Below are positions 43,106 to 51,234 of a stretch of 64,000 nucleotides of DNA, piece by piece. The notes beneath the pieces are model-generated. The model did not search any database. It was not told the DNA's origin and saw nothing but the letters and a program-made list of their open reading frames with translations. Source of the stretch: Lachnospiraceae bacterium (GTDB taxonomy: Bacteria; Bacillota; Clostridia; Lachnospirales; Lachnospiraceae); contig JAILLN010000044.1 in NCBI GenBank assembly GCA_024693135.1, forward strand, positions 1-64,000, given 5' to 3'. Within the stretch, counting starts at the first letter, position 1; every line of letters begins with the position of its first letter. The position numbers were made by a program, and so were the translations under genes.

Positions 43106-43134
43106 TGGACAAAGAGGGGGGAATGATTTACTAT
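43106..43134 (+). promoter_or_regulatory. promoter of fucI
   Basis: TGGACA, a 17-base spacer and TACTAT, ending 105 bases upstream of the fucI start. The 18-bp operator palindrome lies about 25 bases downstream of the -10, in a position that would block elongation. Confidence 0.6.
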
Positions 43135-43159
43135 ATTGTCAGGGGTTCTGCATTCAGAT

Positions 43160-43177
43160 AAGCGAAACGTTTCGCTT
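43160..43177. promoter_or_regulatory. LacI-type operator of fucI
   Basis: AAGCGAAACGTTTCGCTT is a perfect 18-bp palindrome with the central CG pair usual for LacI-family operators. It is the strongest of four related sites in the window. Confidence 0.85.
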
Positions 43178-43239
43178 TCATGCAAAGCCTTTAATCAAAG
43201 CAGACAGACTACTATTATTCAAAAGGGAGGTAAGAAAAA

Positions 43240-45048
43240 ATGGCAAAGAACAGATATGTTGGAGATTATCCGGCGATCGGGATCCGGCCCTGCATCGACG
43301 GCCGCAGAGGTCCCTTAAAGGTGAGGGAATCTCTGGAGGACCAGACCATGGGCATGGCAAAGTCCGTGAAGAAGTTCTTTGAGGAGAACCTCAAATACTC
43401 TAACGGGGAGCCGGTGAAGGTGGTGATCGCCGACACGACCATCGGGCGCGTGGCGGAATCTGCGGCATGTCAGGCGAAGTTTAAGAAGGAGGGCGTGGCC
43501 ATCACTCTTTCCGTGACGCCCTGCTGGTGCTATGGCTCGGAAACCATGGACATGGATCCCATGACGATCAAGGGCGTATGGGGCTTAAATGCCACCGAGC
43601 GTCCCGGGGCGGTATATCTGGCTTCCGTGCTTGCGACCCATGCACAGAAGGGTCTTCCGGCCTTCGGCATCTACGGGAAGGACGTACAGGATGCGGACGA
43701 TACGGTGATCCCGGAGGATGTGAAGACGAAGCTTCTGCGTTTCGGCCGGGCTGCCGTGGCTGCGGCATCCATGAAGGATAAATCCTATCTCCAGATCGGT
43801 TCTGTGACCATGGGGATCGGCGGCTCCATCATCAACCAGGATTTCTTCGAGGAATATCTGGGAATGCGCGTGGAGTCCGTGGATGAGGTGGAGGTGCTCC
43901 GCCGCATGGAAGAGCATATCTATAATGAAGACGAGTATCAGAAGGCACTGGCCTGGATCAAGAAGTACTGCCGGCCGGGCTTCGACAAGAACCCGGATTT
44001 CGTCAAGAAGTCCGACGAGCAGAAGGAAAAGGATTGGGAATTCACTGCGAAGATGGCCTGCATCATCGAGGATCTCTTCCAGGGCAATCCGAACCTGCCG
44101 GCAGGATGCGAGGAAGAGGCCGTAGGGCACAATGCCATCGCCGGCGGCTTCCAGGGGCAGAGGCAGTGGACAGACCACTGGCCGAACTGCGACTTCCCGG
44201 AGGCCATCCTGAATACCTCCTTCGACTGGAACGGGGCAAGGGAGCCCTTCATCCTGGCGACAGAGAATGATACGCTGAATTCTGCCAGCATGCTTTTCAT
44301 GAAGCTTCTGACCAACCGCCCCCAGATGTTTGCGGACGTGAGGACCTACTGGAGCGCCAGCGCCGTAAAGAGGGTCACGGATTATGACATCGAAGGGCAT
44401 GCCAAGGATGCTGACGGCTTCATCCATCTGATCAATTCCGGCGCCTGCTGCTTAGATGCCTGCGGGGAAGTGAAGGATGCGGATGGGAAGCCCGTCATGA
44501 AGCAGTGGTTTGATGTGACCGAAAAGGACATCGAGACCATCATGGCGGCGACGGAGTGGTGTCCGGCCGATAACGGTTATTTCCGCGGCGCCGGCTATTC
44601 TTCCCGGTTCCTGACCAGGGCAGAGATGCCTGCTACCATGATCCGCCTGAACCTGGTGAAGAACCTGGGTCCGGTGCTGCAGATCGCAGAGGGCTGGACC
44701 GTGAACCTGCCGGATGAGGTATCGGATGTGCTTTGGAAGAGGACGGACTATACCTGGCCCTGTACCTGGTTTGCCCCCCGCTGCGATGGAAAGGAGGGCT
44801 CACCCTTCAAGACGGCCTATGACGTGATGAACAACTGGGGAGCCAACCATGGCGCCATAAGCTATGGGCATATCGGGGCAGACCTGATCACCATGGCTTC
44901 CATGCTCCGGATCCCGGTATGCATGCATAATGTGCCGGTGGATGATATCTACCGTCCTGCGGCCTGGAATGCTTTCGGTTCGGATAAGGAGGGCGCGGAT
45001 TACCGTGCATGCGCCGCATACGGCCCGCTGTACAAGACCGTGCGGTAA
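43240..45048 (+). CDS. fucI: L-fucose isomerase
   Basis: The 602-residue product aligns in length and motif order with Fuc[15 protein letters not shown] at the start, [16 protein letters not shown], and the metal-site residues in [19 protein letters not shown] and in NNWGANHGA near the C-terminus. FucI interconverts L-fucose and L-fuculose with Mn2+, and D-arabinose and D-ribulose. An AAGGGAGG ribosome site precedes the ATG. The operator palindrome upstream links it to the sugar block at 51-64 kb. No fuculose-1-phosphate aldolase gene is present in the window, so the true aldose may be another sugar of related stereochemistry. Confidence 0.93.
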   Translation: MAKNRYVGDYPAIGIRPCIDGRRGPLKVRESLEDQTMGMAKSVKKFFEENLKYSNGEPVKVVIADTTIGRVAESAACQAKFKKEGVAITLSVTPCWCYGSETMDMDPMTIKGVWGLNATERPGAVYLASVLATHAQKGLPAFGIYGKDVQDADDTVIPEDVKTKLLRFGRAAVAAASMKDKSYLQIGSVTMGIGGSIINQDFFEEYLGMRVESVDEVEVLRRMEEHIYNEDEYQKALAWIKKYCRPGFDKNPDFVKKSDEQKEKDWEFTAKMACIIEDLFQGNPNLPAGCEEEAVGHNAIAGGFQGQRQWTDHWPNCDFPEAILNTSFDWNGAREPFILATENDTLNSASMLFMKLLTNRPQMFADVRTYWSASAVKRVTDYDIEGHAKDADGFIHLINSGACCLDACGEVKDADGKPVMKQWFDVTEKDIETIMAATEWCPADNGYFRGAGYSSRFLTRAEMPATMIRLNLVKNLGPVLQIAEGWTVNLPDEVSDVLWKRTDYTWPCTWFAPRCDGKEGSPFKTAYDVMNNWGANHGAISYGHIGADLITMASMLRIPVCMHNVPVDDIYRPAAWNAFGSDKEGADYRACAAYGPLYKTVR

Positions 45049-45050
45049 AG

Positions 45051-45656
45051 ATGCGCTCGGAAGGGGATCCCTCATCCTATGAGGATATCACATACCGTCT
45101 TGTAAGGAGCAGAAGAAGGACGATCGGCATTGAGATCACCCCGGAGGGCGAAGTGATCCTCCGGGCGCCCCTCCGGGCTCCATTGAGCCTGGTGGAGGAG
45201 GTAATACGGGACAGAGCCGGGTGGATCCGGTCCCACCAGAAAAGGGCGGTGGAACGCAGCTTAAGGCAGGAAGAAGCGCTTTCGAAGCTGGAGCCGGTGA
45301 GCCTGGAGGACATGAAGAGGATGGGCACCCAGATGATGATCTCATTCCCACCCAGGATCAAGGCATTTGCAGAAAAGCTGGGTGTGGATTATGGGATGGT
45401 CACCATCAGGAACCAGAAAACAAGATGGGGCAGCTGCTCATCCAGGGGCAATCTTAATTTCAACTGTCTTTTGATGATGGCGCCGGCAGAGGTGCAGGAC
45501 TATGTCATTGTCCATGAGCTCTGCCACAGGCTGGAGATGAATCATTCAAAGAAGTTCTGGAAGCTTGTGGGTTCGGTGATCCCGGATTACCGGCAGCAGG
45601 AAAAATGGCTTAAGGAAGAAGGAAGGCTCATCCTGCTGAAGGCATTTAAGAAATAA
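45051..45656 (+). CDS. YgjP/SprT-like zinc metalloprotease
   Basis: From the ATG at 45051 the 201 residues carry YRLVRSRRRTIGIEITPEG at the N-terminus, RNQKTRWGSCSSRGNLNFN, and the zinc motif VHELCHRLEMNHSKKFW (HExxH-type, here HELCH, with a downstream His). This is the pattern of the YgjP-like (DUF45) metallopeptidase family. The ribosome site is weak and the start is 3 bases after the fucI stop, so it likely depends on coupling with fucI. The pairing with a sugar isomerase looks incidental. Confidence 0.85.
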   Translation: MRSEGDPSSYEDITYRLVRSRRRTIGIEITPEGEVILRAPLRAPLSLVEEVIRDRAGWIRSHQKRAVERSLRQEEALSKLEPVSLEDMKRMGTQMMISFPPRIKAFAEKLGVDYGMVTIRNQKTRWGSCSSRGNLNFNCLLMMAPAEVQDYVIVHELCHRLEMNHSKKFWKLVGSVIPDYRQQEKWLKEEGRLILLKAFKK

Positions 45657-45669
45657 GGATATGGGAATT

Positions 45670-45702
45670 AGACAGGGGGCGGACGGCCTCCTGTCTTTTT
45701 TC
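45670..45702 (+). terminator. intrinsic terminator of fucI operon
   Basis: AGACAGGGGGC pairs with GCCTCCTGTCT (one G-T pair) around a 5-base loop, followed by TTTTTT. It begins 14 bases after the protease stop. Confidence 0.88.
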
Positions 45703-45854
45703 TGTAGGGAAGAAATAAACCAAGGACAGTTTTATGTCAGGGATATTCTTTTTTGAGAAAATCTGATAAAATGTACATTAACTATTTTTCCTTAGATGGG
45801 GAAAGCTTTTTGTGGGAAAACCATTTTAATGTACAGTGACGGGAGGAGAATAAA

Positions 45855-46568
45855 ATGTTTTGTACAAATTGCGGATCCAGTGTAGAAGATAATGCAAAGT
45901 TCTGCCCAAATTGCGGAGCTCCCATTGAAGGAGCGGCAGGAGTGGCGGCATCCCAGCCTGTGGCAGATACCTACAGCCAGCCAGAGCTGGTATCGGACGG
46001 ATACGGGCAGGCGGCATCTGACGGGTACGGCCAGGCGCAGCCCGGGGCAGGAGCCTACGGACAGCCGGCATCCGACGGCTATAGCCAGCCACAGCCCGGG
46101 GCAGGAGCCTACGGCCAGGCTGCAACCGACGGCTACGGCCAGGCGCAGCCTGGAGCGGGAGCCTACGGCCAGCCCGTGGCATATCAGCAGCCCCAGCCGG
46201 CCTTCTCCGGCATGCAGGGAGGGGCGACGAATCGCAGCATCCCCCTCTGCATCGTTTTATGCTTTGTTACCTGCGGCATCTACGGGATCATCTGGATGAT
46301 CAAGCTCAATGATGAGCTCAACGCGCAGGCAGGGGATACGGAAGCCGCCTCCGGAGGATTGGTATTTCTTTTCACCCTCATCAGCTGTGGCATCTATGCC
46401 TTGTATTGGTATTACCAGATGGGAAGGAAGGTGGATATGATCAAGCAGGGGACGGGAAGGGGTGATTCCGGAAATACCCCGGTGCTGTTTCTTGTTCTTG
46501 GGCTTGTGGGCCTTGGCATCGTAAATTATGCCCTGATGCAGAGTGCCCTGAACGATGTGGCGGGATAA
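45855..46568 (+). CDS. zinc-ribbon, DUF4234-like membrane protein
   Basis: The 237-residue product starts with a zinc ribbon (MFCTNCGSSVEDNAKFCPNCG, two CxxC pairs). A Gly/Tyr/Gln-rich linker follows with DGYGQAQPGAGAYGQP-type repeats. Three or four membrane segments come next (IPLCIVLCFVTCGIYGIIWM, LVFLFTLISCGIYALYWYY, LFLVLGLVGLGIVNYALM), matching DUF4234-like proteins. A GGGAGGAG site precedes the ATG. Function unknown. Confidence 0.8.
   Translation: MFCTNCGSSVEDNAKFCPNCGAPIEGAAGVAASQPVADTYSQPELVSDGYGQAASDGYGQAQPGAGAYGQPASDGYSQPQPGAGAYGQAATDGYGQAQPGAGAYGQPVAYQQPQPAFSGMQGGATNRSIPLCIVLCFVTCGIYGIIWMIKLNDELNAQAGDTEAASGGLVFLFTLISCGIYALYWYYQMGRKVDMIKQGTGRGDSGNTPVLFLVLGLVGLGIVNYALMQSALNDVAG
45960..46190 (+). 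repeat. coding repeats of the Gly/Tyr/Gln linker
   Basis: Repeated GGCTACGGCCAG-type and CAGCCCGGGGCAGGAGCCTA units encode DGYGQ and QPGAGAYGQ. The longer period is about 60 bp (20 residues). Confidence 0.75.
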
Positions 46569-46681
46569 GAATAGAGGAAAACCCTGTCGGAATTGACGGA
46601 AATGTCCATCATGAAAAAAGAGCCGGCCGGAAAGGCGGGGCGTCATAAGACAGTAAATACTGTTAGAATTAAAAGAATGTG

Positions 46682-46707
46682 AAGGCGTGGCTTCGGTCAC
46701 GCCTTTT
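46682..46707 (+). terminator. intrinsic terminator with UUCG loop
   Basis: AAGGCGTG/CACGCCTT stem closed by a C(TTCG)G loop and followed by TT. It lies about 115 bases downstream of the membrane-protein gene. Confidence 0.75.
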
Positions 46708-46802
46708 CACTTGCATAGATGGGATGTTTGTTTCGTTATTCCTTAAATGTATACCGGTCACTCGTTACAGCCAAAAGCTTTTTTATAATAGGGAGCGTAA
46801 AA

Positions 46803-46824
46803 CCCACTGCTCTTGAACGGTGGG
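46803..46824. mobile_element. possible IS200/IS605-type end hairpin
   Basis: CCCAC/GTGGG stem with an AT-containing 12-base loop, flanked by TAAAA and ATATAAG. Subterminal hairpins of this look are found at IS200/IS605 ends. No tnpA or tnpB remains in the window. Confidence 0.3.
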
Positions 46825-46862
46825 ATATAAGCGGCCATCAGCGATCGTAACAGCGGATCCGG

Positions 46863-46891
46863 TTGCCCTTTCGGTAAAACCTTGTTATAAT
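46863..46891 (+). promoter_or_regulatory. strong promoter of the RelB/YafQ locus
   Basis: TTGCCC, 17-base spacer, perfect TATAAT. A 90-base leader follows that contains an AGTCC-TTCGG-GGACT hairpin (about 46931-46945) and CTCCC/GGGAG arms before the antitoxin start. Confidence 0.7.
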
Positions 46892-46984
46892 AGCCTTACC
46901 AAGGAGGCTCCCTTTATGGGCTAATGGAGGGAGTCCTTCGGGGACTTTCTCTGGCTTGGAATATTAGAGAAAGGGGATTGTTAT

Positions 46985-47200
46985 ATGCGAGGTGCGATTA
47001 TGACAAGAGAAACCGTATCCAAGTTTAACGGATTGAACGCTGAATACCAGAATATTGTTACAGATTTTATTGATTTTCTCACCATACGCCAGTCTAACAG
47101 GGATTTGACGCTGAAAGTCATAGAAGATGCAGACAATGGCATTGACATCTCGGAACCTTTTGATAATGTTGACGATCTGATGGCGGCACTTAATGCTTGA
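46985..47200 (+). CDS. RelB/DinJ-like antitoxin
   Basis: The 71-residue product has MTRETVSKFNGLNAEYQNIV and ends with a FDNVDDLMAALNA segment, as in short ribbon-helix-helix antitoxins whose C-terminus wraps the toxin. The start is the ATG at 46985 after GAAAGGGG, or that at 47000. The stop overlaps the ATG of the toxin frame by 8 bases, the usual coupling in such loci. The partner toxin next to it is broken. Confidence 0.7.
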   Translation: MRGAIMTRETVSKFNGLNAEYQNIVTDFIDFLTIRQSNRDLTLKVIEDADNGIDISEPFDNVDDLMAALNA

Positions 47201-47476
47201 TATCAGATTTACGGGCAGTTCAAGAAGGATTTCAAGAAGGTTAAAAGCCAGGGATTCAGCGAATCCGACAATCAGGAGCTAAAAAAGCTGATTCAGCAGC
47301 TTGCCGAGCGCAAGCCTCTTGACCCGAAGTATTTAGACCATCCGCTAAAAGGAAAGGACTTTGTTGGAGCAAGAGAATTTCACTTCAGACCGGATTTACT
47401 TGTGGTATACAAGATTCGTGAAAAAGATGTTGAATTGCTCATGCTTCGATTCGGCTCGCATAGTGAACTTTTTTAA
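47193..47476 (+). pseudogene. YafQ-family toxin, frameshifted
   Basis: The ATG at 47193 starts MLDIRFTG. The expected continuation QFKKDFKKVKSQG is in another frame from 47216. That second frame then runs through KPLDPKYLDHPLKGKDFVGAREFHFRPDLLVVYKIREKD to GSHSELF at a TAA (47476). The whole sequence aligns with YafQ/RelE mRNA interferases if a single base is added at about 47215. No slippery site is evident, so this reads as a one-base deletion that inactivates the toxin while the antitoxin stays whole. Confidence 0.8.
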
Positions 47477-47601
47477 CGTCCCGGCGGATATGAACTGCAA
47501 CGACTGCGATGCCTGGCAAAGAGGATCGGCTATGAGATCCTGAGCTGGGCAGACATTGCCCGGGAGGGCAGGAACGCCTCTAGGGCATGGGAAAGCAAAA
47601 T

Positions 47602-47640
47602 AGGGGCTGGAAATCAAATTCCAGCCCCTTTATTTTTTTG
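47602..47640 (+). terminator. intrinsic terminator after toxin pseudogene
   Basis: AGGGGCTGGA/TCCAGCCCCT 10-bp stem, 8-base loop, then TTATTTTTTT. Confidence 0.88.
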
Positions 47641-47777
47641 CGTGTTCCCCCATGCACGGACGGACCCAGCGGTGCCGGCCACGGAGGACAGCAGGCAATG
47701 CCAGAAGGACCCAGACCGCGGAGAAGTTGATTTAAGCATGCGCATGCCGTGAGAATGACGGGGAACGGCAGGAATGC

Positions 47778-48014
47778 ATGTGCCGCCGGAACGTCCCATG
47801 CGTGAGGAGGAATGGAAAGGATTATCCATTAGAAGACAACAATATTTCTGAGGCGTCATTTCCGTCATGTTTAATCCTTTGGGTTGATATTCAAAAAGAC
47901 AGAGCGCTTCATGTTGTTGTAGGATATAACGGAAGAAGAATAATTATTATCTCCGCGTATCATCCTGACAAAGAACGCTGGGAAAACGATTACAGAACAA
48001 GAAAGGAGAAATAA
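47778..48014 (+). pseudogene. 5'-truncated DUF4258 toxin-like gene
   Basis: The frame carries FPSCLILWVDIQKDRALHVVV, YNGRRIIIISAYHPD and ERWENDYRTRKEK, the C-terminal two thirds of DUF4258 proteins, which have an RelE/MqsR-like fold. The usual N-terminal helix (about 20 residues) is replaced by unrelated residues that share no ribosome site with the ATG at 47778; a GTG at 47802 is an alternative. It ends 2 bases before the YgiT-like antitoxin start. Confidence 0.65.
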
Positions 48015-48016
48015 CT

Positions 48017-48244
48017 ATGTGTAATGCTTGTTTTGAAGATGATAAGATTAAAACATTCACTACTTTTACAGTAGAATACAAGGGTTGCATTATAGTAATA
48101 CGCAATGTTCCTTGTCTTGAATGTCAGATTTGTGGAGAAACCACCTTTACTGATGAAATATCAGCGCAGTTGGAAAGAATCGTCAATTCTGCCAAGACTG
48201 TATTGCAAGACATTTCAGTTATTGATTATTCAAAGGTGGCATAA
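48017..48244 (+). CDS. YgiT/MqsA-type zinc-finger antitoxin
   Basis: The 75-residue product has MCNACFEDD with an early CxxC and NVPCLECQICGETTFTDEI with a second CxxC, the zinc site of MqsA N-terminal domains. There is no C-terminal helix-turn-helix, so this is the short form. AGAAAGGAGAA precedes the ATG. It pairs with the DUF4258 frame just upstream in toxin-first order, as in mqsRA. Confidence 0.8.
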   Translation: MCNACFEDDKIKTFTTFTVEYKGCIIVIRNVPCLECQICGETTFTDEISAQLERIVNSAKTVLQDISVIDYSKVA

Positions 48245-48260
48245 TTCAGTGAATCACAAA

Positions 48261-48290
48261 TGTTCTCAACTTCGGTTGGGAGCATTTTTA
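48261..48290 (+). terminator. intrinsic terminator with UUCG loop after YgiT-like gene
   Basis: TGTTCTCAAC and GTTGGGAGCA pair over 10 bp (two G-T pairs) around TTCG, then TTTTTA. Confidence 0.85.
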
Positions 48291-48361
48291 TGCCACAAAC
48301 GGTAGCGCTGGTTTTGGGGATATGTCCCTGCAAAAGGTTGTCACTATGAGAACCTCTACAA

Positions 48362-48781
48362 ATGCTGATAAATTCAGCATCTTCTAGTGTCGAGACGCTT
48401 GGCGTATACCTAAATCCATATGATGAGTTAGATGATATTATCAGGGATGGATCCAGAGGGTCATCCGGAATGGATGATCATCCAAGGATTATCGAAATTG
48501 ACAAGAATGTATTCTCTGTAGAGATGGTAAAAGGACAGAAATTCACAATTGGAAAAGGAGATTGGAGAAGCGAGGCATCATCAGTTGTTGGGGTCAATAA
48601 AAAAAAGGGTGTAGTCTCTGCGAAGAAAAAGGGAGAAGCCGTTCTTACGGAATCAAAGTCTGGAGTTACGGTAAATGTCAAAGTATATGAACCGAAGCTT
48701 AAAGGAGCAAAAAAAAGAACTCTTTATGTACGGAAGGCCAAATCGCAGCATCGTCGAAGCAGAAGCAGAAAACCGGTCTGA
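48362..48781 (+). pseudogene. fragment of an Ig-like surface protein
   Basis: GMDDHPRIIEIDKNVFSVEM and VKGQKFTIGKGDWRSE, then KKGVVSAKKKGEAVL, parallel the 1,221-residue protein (GMDARPIIEKTAENAYSLNL, VKGQRVELGDGTWSLKE, KKGVVTGRKKGTAVL). The frame has no signal peptide or ribosome site and is lost near an A8 run at 48710, after which the sequence is out of frame. It is a broken copy of the middle part of a relative of that protein. Confidence 0.75.
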
Positions 48782-48932
48782 CCTCAGTGCACAGACACCC
48801 GCCCCGCAGCAGGCTCCTTCCCCTTCCCCGGCGGACAGGGAAGCGGGGAAGCACGCGGCAGGCCACGACTACGAAGAGATCACGGACGCGGTGCGGGATG
48901 CCTTCGTCGCCTTCACGTCAGATGTCTTTTGA
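48756..48932 (+). pseudogene. C-terminal remnant of an unidentified protein
   Basis: In the frame following the surface-protein fragment, a Pro/Ala-rich stretch (QTPAPQQAPSPSPADREAG) is followed by DYEEITDAVRDAFVAFTSDVF and a stop. I do not recognise the family. There is no start codon with a ribosome site in this part. Confidence 0.35.
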
Positions 48933-48980
48933 CAGGTTCAGTAGATCAAGAAAAAAACAGCATAGATAAGATGTGACAGG

Positions 48981-49016
48981 GGATGGCTGAAAACAGCCAT
49001 CCTCTTTTTTTATTTC
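48981..49016 (+). terminator. intrinsic terminator
   Basis: GGATGGCTG/CAGCCATCC 9-bp stem with an AAAA loop and a CTTTTTTTATTT tail. It ends the remnant region before the macro-domain gene. Confidence 0.88.
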
Positions 49017-49124
49017 AAATTCGGAAATGTCGTTTTATTTGGGTAAGTGTCAGCCATAAGAATTTGTAAGTTTTGCAGATGGGACAGAGAGGGAAATATT
49101 CAGGGTAGAAGAGATCAATGAGAT

Positions 49125-49153
49125 TTGCAGCTGTGATAGGGATACACTATACT
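49125..49153 (+). promoter_or_regulatory. promoter of chimeric macro-domain gene
   Basis: TTGCAG, 17-base spacer, TATACT, about 75 bases upstream of the start at 49229. Confidence 0.6.
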
Positions 49154-49228
49154 CTAAAAGCGGGGGGGCCGCACGCAGCCTTTCCGCGATCCGTTTTAAC
49201 ACGCATAGAGATCAAAGGAGGAATTCCG

Positions 49229-49555
49229 ATGTCCTTACAGATCGTGAGAAATGATATCGTAAAAATGCAGACGGAAGCCATCGTCAATCCTGCGGGGGAG
49301 ACTTCCGAGGTGGGAGACGGCCTAGAGGTATCCATTTATATGGCGTCGGGTTATGACAGGCTTCATGCTTTGCGTAAGAAGATCGGGAATAAGAAGCCGG
49401 GATATGTCTCGGTGGTGGGCCATGACATTACGGACGACGGCCGGGTCTGGATCAACGAAGCCGGAAGCCTGTACATGATCGACTGTGGCTGCTACAGGAC
49501 GGGCAGGCTGGGATGCCTGTGCCTGGATACAAGGGAAATCCTGTATTCGGATTGA
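49229..49555 (+). CDS. macro-domain N-terminus fused to phosphoesterase C-terminus
   Basis: An AAAGGAGG site precedes the ATG. The 108 residues begin SLQIVRNDIVKMQTEAIVNP, the first strands of an ADP-ribose-binding macro domain, and continue through GDGLEVSIYMASGYDRLHAL. From about residue 52 the sequence changes to VVGHDITDDGRVWIN and MIDCGCYRTGRLGCLCLD, the last strands of a calcineurin-like phosphoesterase. Each parent domain is incomplete: the macro domain lacks its C-terminal half and the phosphatase lacks its metal ligands except the late His. It looks like the in-frame result of a deletion that joined two genes. Activity is unlikely, though promoter, start and frame are intact. Confidence 0.65.
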   Translation: MSLQIVRNDIVKMQTEAIVNPAGETSEVGDGLEVSIYMASGYDRLHALRKKIGNKKPGYVSVVGHDITDDGRVWINEAGSLYMIDCGCYRTGRLGCLCLDTREILYSD

Positions 49556-49572
49556 CCGGGAGGAAAATTCGG

Positions 49573-50766
49573 TCAGTCGTCCTCCGTGAGACGCTCCGCC
49601 GTGCCGTCATGGATGAGCCTTACCATGATGGAGGCGATCTCCGGGTCGAACTGGGTGCCGGAATGGCTGGCAAATTCGGAGAGGATCTCTTCCCAGGACA
49701 GGTGCTTGCGGTAGCAGCGGTCCCTTGCCATGGCATCATAGGCGTCTGCCACGCAGATGATCCGCCCTACCAGGGGGATCTCTTTTCCCGAAAGACCCGC
49801 CGGGTAGCCCTTTCCATCGTATCGTTCGTGATGGCACATGGCACCGTCCCGGATGCCGTCGATGGCGGTAAAGTCCTCCAGCATCTGCCCTCCCTGGGTG
49901 GGGTGGGTCTTCATGATGTCATATTCATCTTTGGTCAGTTTCCCTACCTTTTTCAGGATGCTGTCCGGTATGCTGATCTTGCCGGAATCATGCAGGAGTC
50001 CGGCGTAATACACATGATCTACTTCTTCCTCGGAAAGCCCCAGGCGCCGGGCAAGCTCCGCGGCGATGGTGGCGACCCTCCTGGAGTGGCCTCTGGTATA
50101 GGGATCCTTGGCATCGATGAAATTGATGAAGGTGCTGATGGATTGGAGGATGATCTGCCTGTCCCGTTCCATCCGCTCCGTGGCGCGTTTTCCCACAGCA
50201 TACTCGCTGACGGTCTGCACAAGAAACATGCACCAGATCAGGGAGAGGATGACAAGGACAAAGAAGAAGGGGAGCTTCATGGCACCCACGTTTTTCCGGT
50301 AGGTAAGCTCCACCTCCACAGGCTCCCAGGGATCCACCCCGACCACGATCATGCCGAAGGTCCGGGCCTGCCGGGAGAGTACCTCTTTCGAATGATCCAT
50401 GGCCGAAAGCTTTAGGGCGTCAGCGGTCTGGACGAAGCTTGCATTCCATACGTCGCCGGGTTCCATGGGCCGGATGCCCTTGGGGAGCGCAAAGGAGGCA
50501 TTCCAATCCGTGATGTCAAAACCGGAATCGTTCGAGAGGGTAAAATCGTATTCCGCTCCGTAATACATCACATTTTCCCGCCATTCCTTGGAAATGGCGC
50601 AGGCCACAGAAATGCCGTCATCCCCCGGCTCTTTATTCAGCTCTACAAGAGAGGTCATCCATCCGGAAAGGACATACCGGGCAAAAGCATAATTAAGGAG
50701 AAAGCATAGAACAAGGACAATGCCGGATATGATCAGGATCCGGACTTTTGTCTGTGAGATCTTCAT
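49573..50766 (-). CDS. HD-GYP phosphodiesterase with CBM2-like ectodomain
   Basis: The 397-residue protein has an N-terminal membrane helix (ILIISGIVLVLCFLLNYAFA), an outer domain of about 130 residues, a second helix (LPFFFVLVILSLIWCMFLV), and an HD-GYP domain with GHSRRVATIA, LLHDSGKISIP and HHERYDGKGYPAGLSG. The last two are the HD and GYP signatures, so it should hydrolyse cyclic di-GMP. The outer part, with EYDFTLSNDSGFDITDWNAS and WNASFVQ, resembles the Trp-containing beta-sandwich of CBM2 cellulose-binding modules, which is unusual for this enzyme class. The ribosome site (AGGA) is weak. The gene faces the macro-domain gene. Confidence 0.88.
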   Translation of the reverse strand: MKISQTKVRILIISGIVLVLCFLLNYAFARYVLSGWMTSLVELNKEPGDDGISVACAISKEWRENVMYYGAEYDFTLSNDSGFDITDWNASFALPKGIRPMEPGDVWNASFVQTADALKLSAMDHSKEVLSRQARTFGMIVVGVDPWEPVEVELTYRKNVGAMKLPFFFVLVILSLIWCMFLVQTVSEYAVGKRATERMERDRQIILQSISTFINFIDAKDPYTRGHSRRVATIAAELARRLGLSEEEVDHVYYAGLLHDSGKISIPDSILKKVGKLTKDEYDIMKTHPTQGGQMLEDFTAIDGIRDGAMCHHERYDGKGYPAGLSGKEIPLVGRIICVADAYDAMARDRCYRKHLSWEEILSEFASHSGTQFDPEIASIMVRLIHDGTAERLTEDD

Positions 50767-50873
50767 GGACAGAGGAATCCTTTTTTATTTTTTCAGGTGG
50801 CATATACGGAACCGGCTGTAACCCTGGTGTGCTTTGGAGTAAAGCCGGGCTGGAAATTATGCAAATAAAAAAA

Positions 50874-50946
50874 TGGAGCTAATCAGACTCGAACTGACGA
50901 CCTCCTGCATGCCATGCAGGCGTTCTCCCAACTGAACTATAGCCCC
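50874..50946 (-). tRNA. tRNA-Ala(GGC)
   Basis: On the minus strand the cloverleaf is complete. The acceptor stem GGGGCTA pairs with TAGCTCC (one G-T), the D arm contains AGTTGGGAGA, the anticodon stem CCTGC/GCAGG encloses ATGGCAT with anticodon GGC, and the T arm reads GTTCGAG. The discriminator is A and CCA is not encoded. A T7 run directly after it acts as terminator. Confidence 0.92.
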
Positions 50947-51234
50947 GTACCACAAGGAGTATTCTACAGGAAAATGAAGGAATTGTAAATCATTTTTTTT
51001 GAATCAGCGGAAAATGGCGGTAAACCGCTACAATTCAGCGTCCAGCCGCCGATGTTTTAATGGCACCGAAGCAGTGTGCTTATGCCTGGCGCTCGGTCGG
51101 ATCTTCGTTCGTCCGCCGCCTTATGAAATCATTCCCTCGACATTTGGAGGGGACAATTTGGCATTGCGACAAAACGTTTCGCAAAGATTGTCGGAGAAAT
51201 CAGGCCGATGCAGCAAGGGTGTTTTGAAAACTTC
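50947..51234. other. upstream regulatory region of the sugar operon
   Basis: No convincing gene is seen here. An open frame at 50999-51238 (79 codons) has no ribosome site and no recognisable features. The region contains the first operator (51169-51182). Confidence 0.5.
51169..51182. promoter_or_regulatory. upstream LacI-type operator of the FGGY operon
   Basis: ACAAAACGTTTCGC matches the 14-bp core GCGAAACGTTTCGC at 12 positions. Its centre is 69 bp upstream of the second operator. Confidence 0.7.

Noticed and set aside
47477-47601. Open frame after the toxin pseudogene (GGYELQRLRCLAKRIGYEIL)
   Set aside because: It looks somewhat protein-like, but has no start, no identified family and runs through the terminator.
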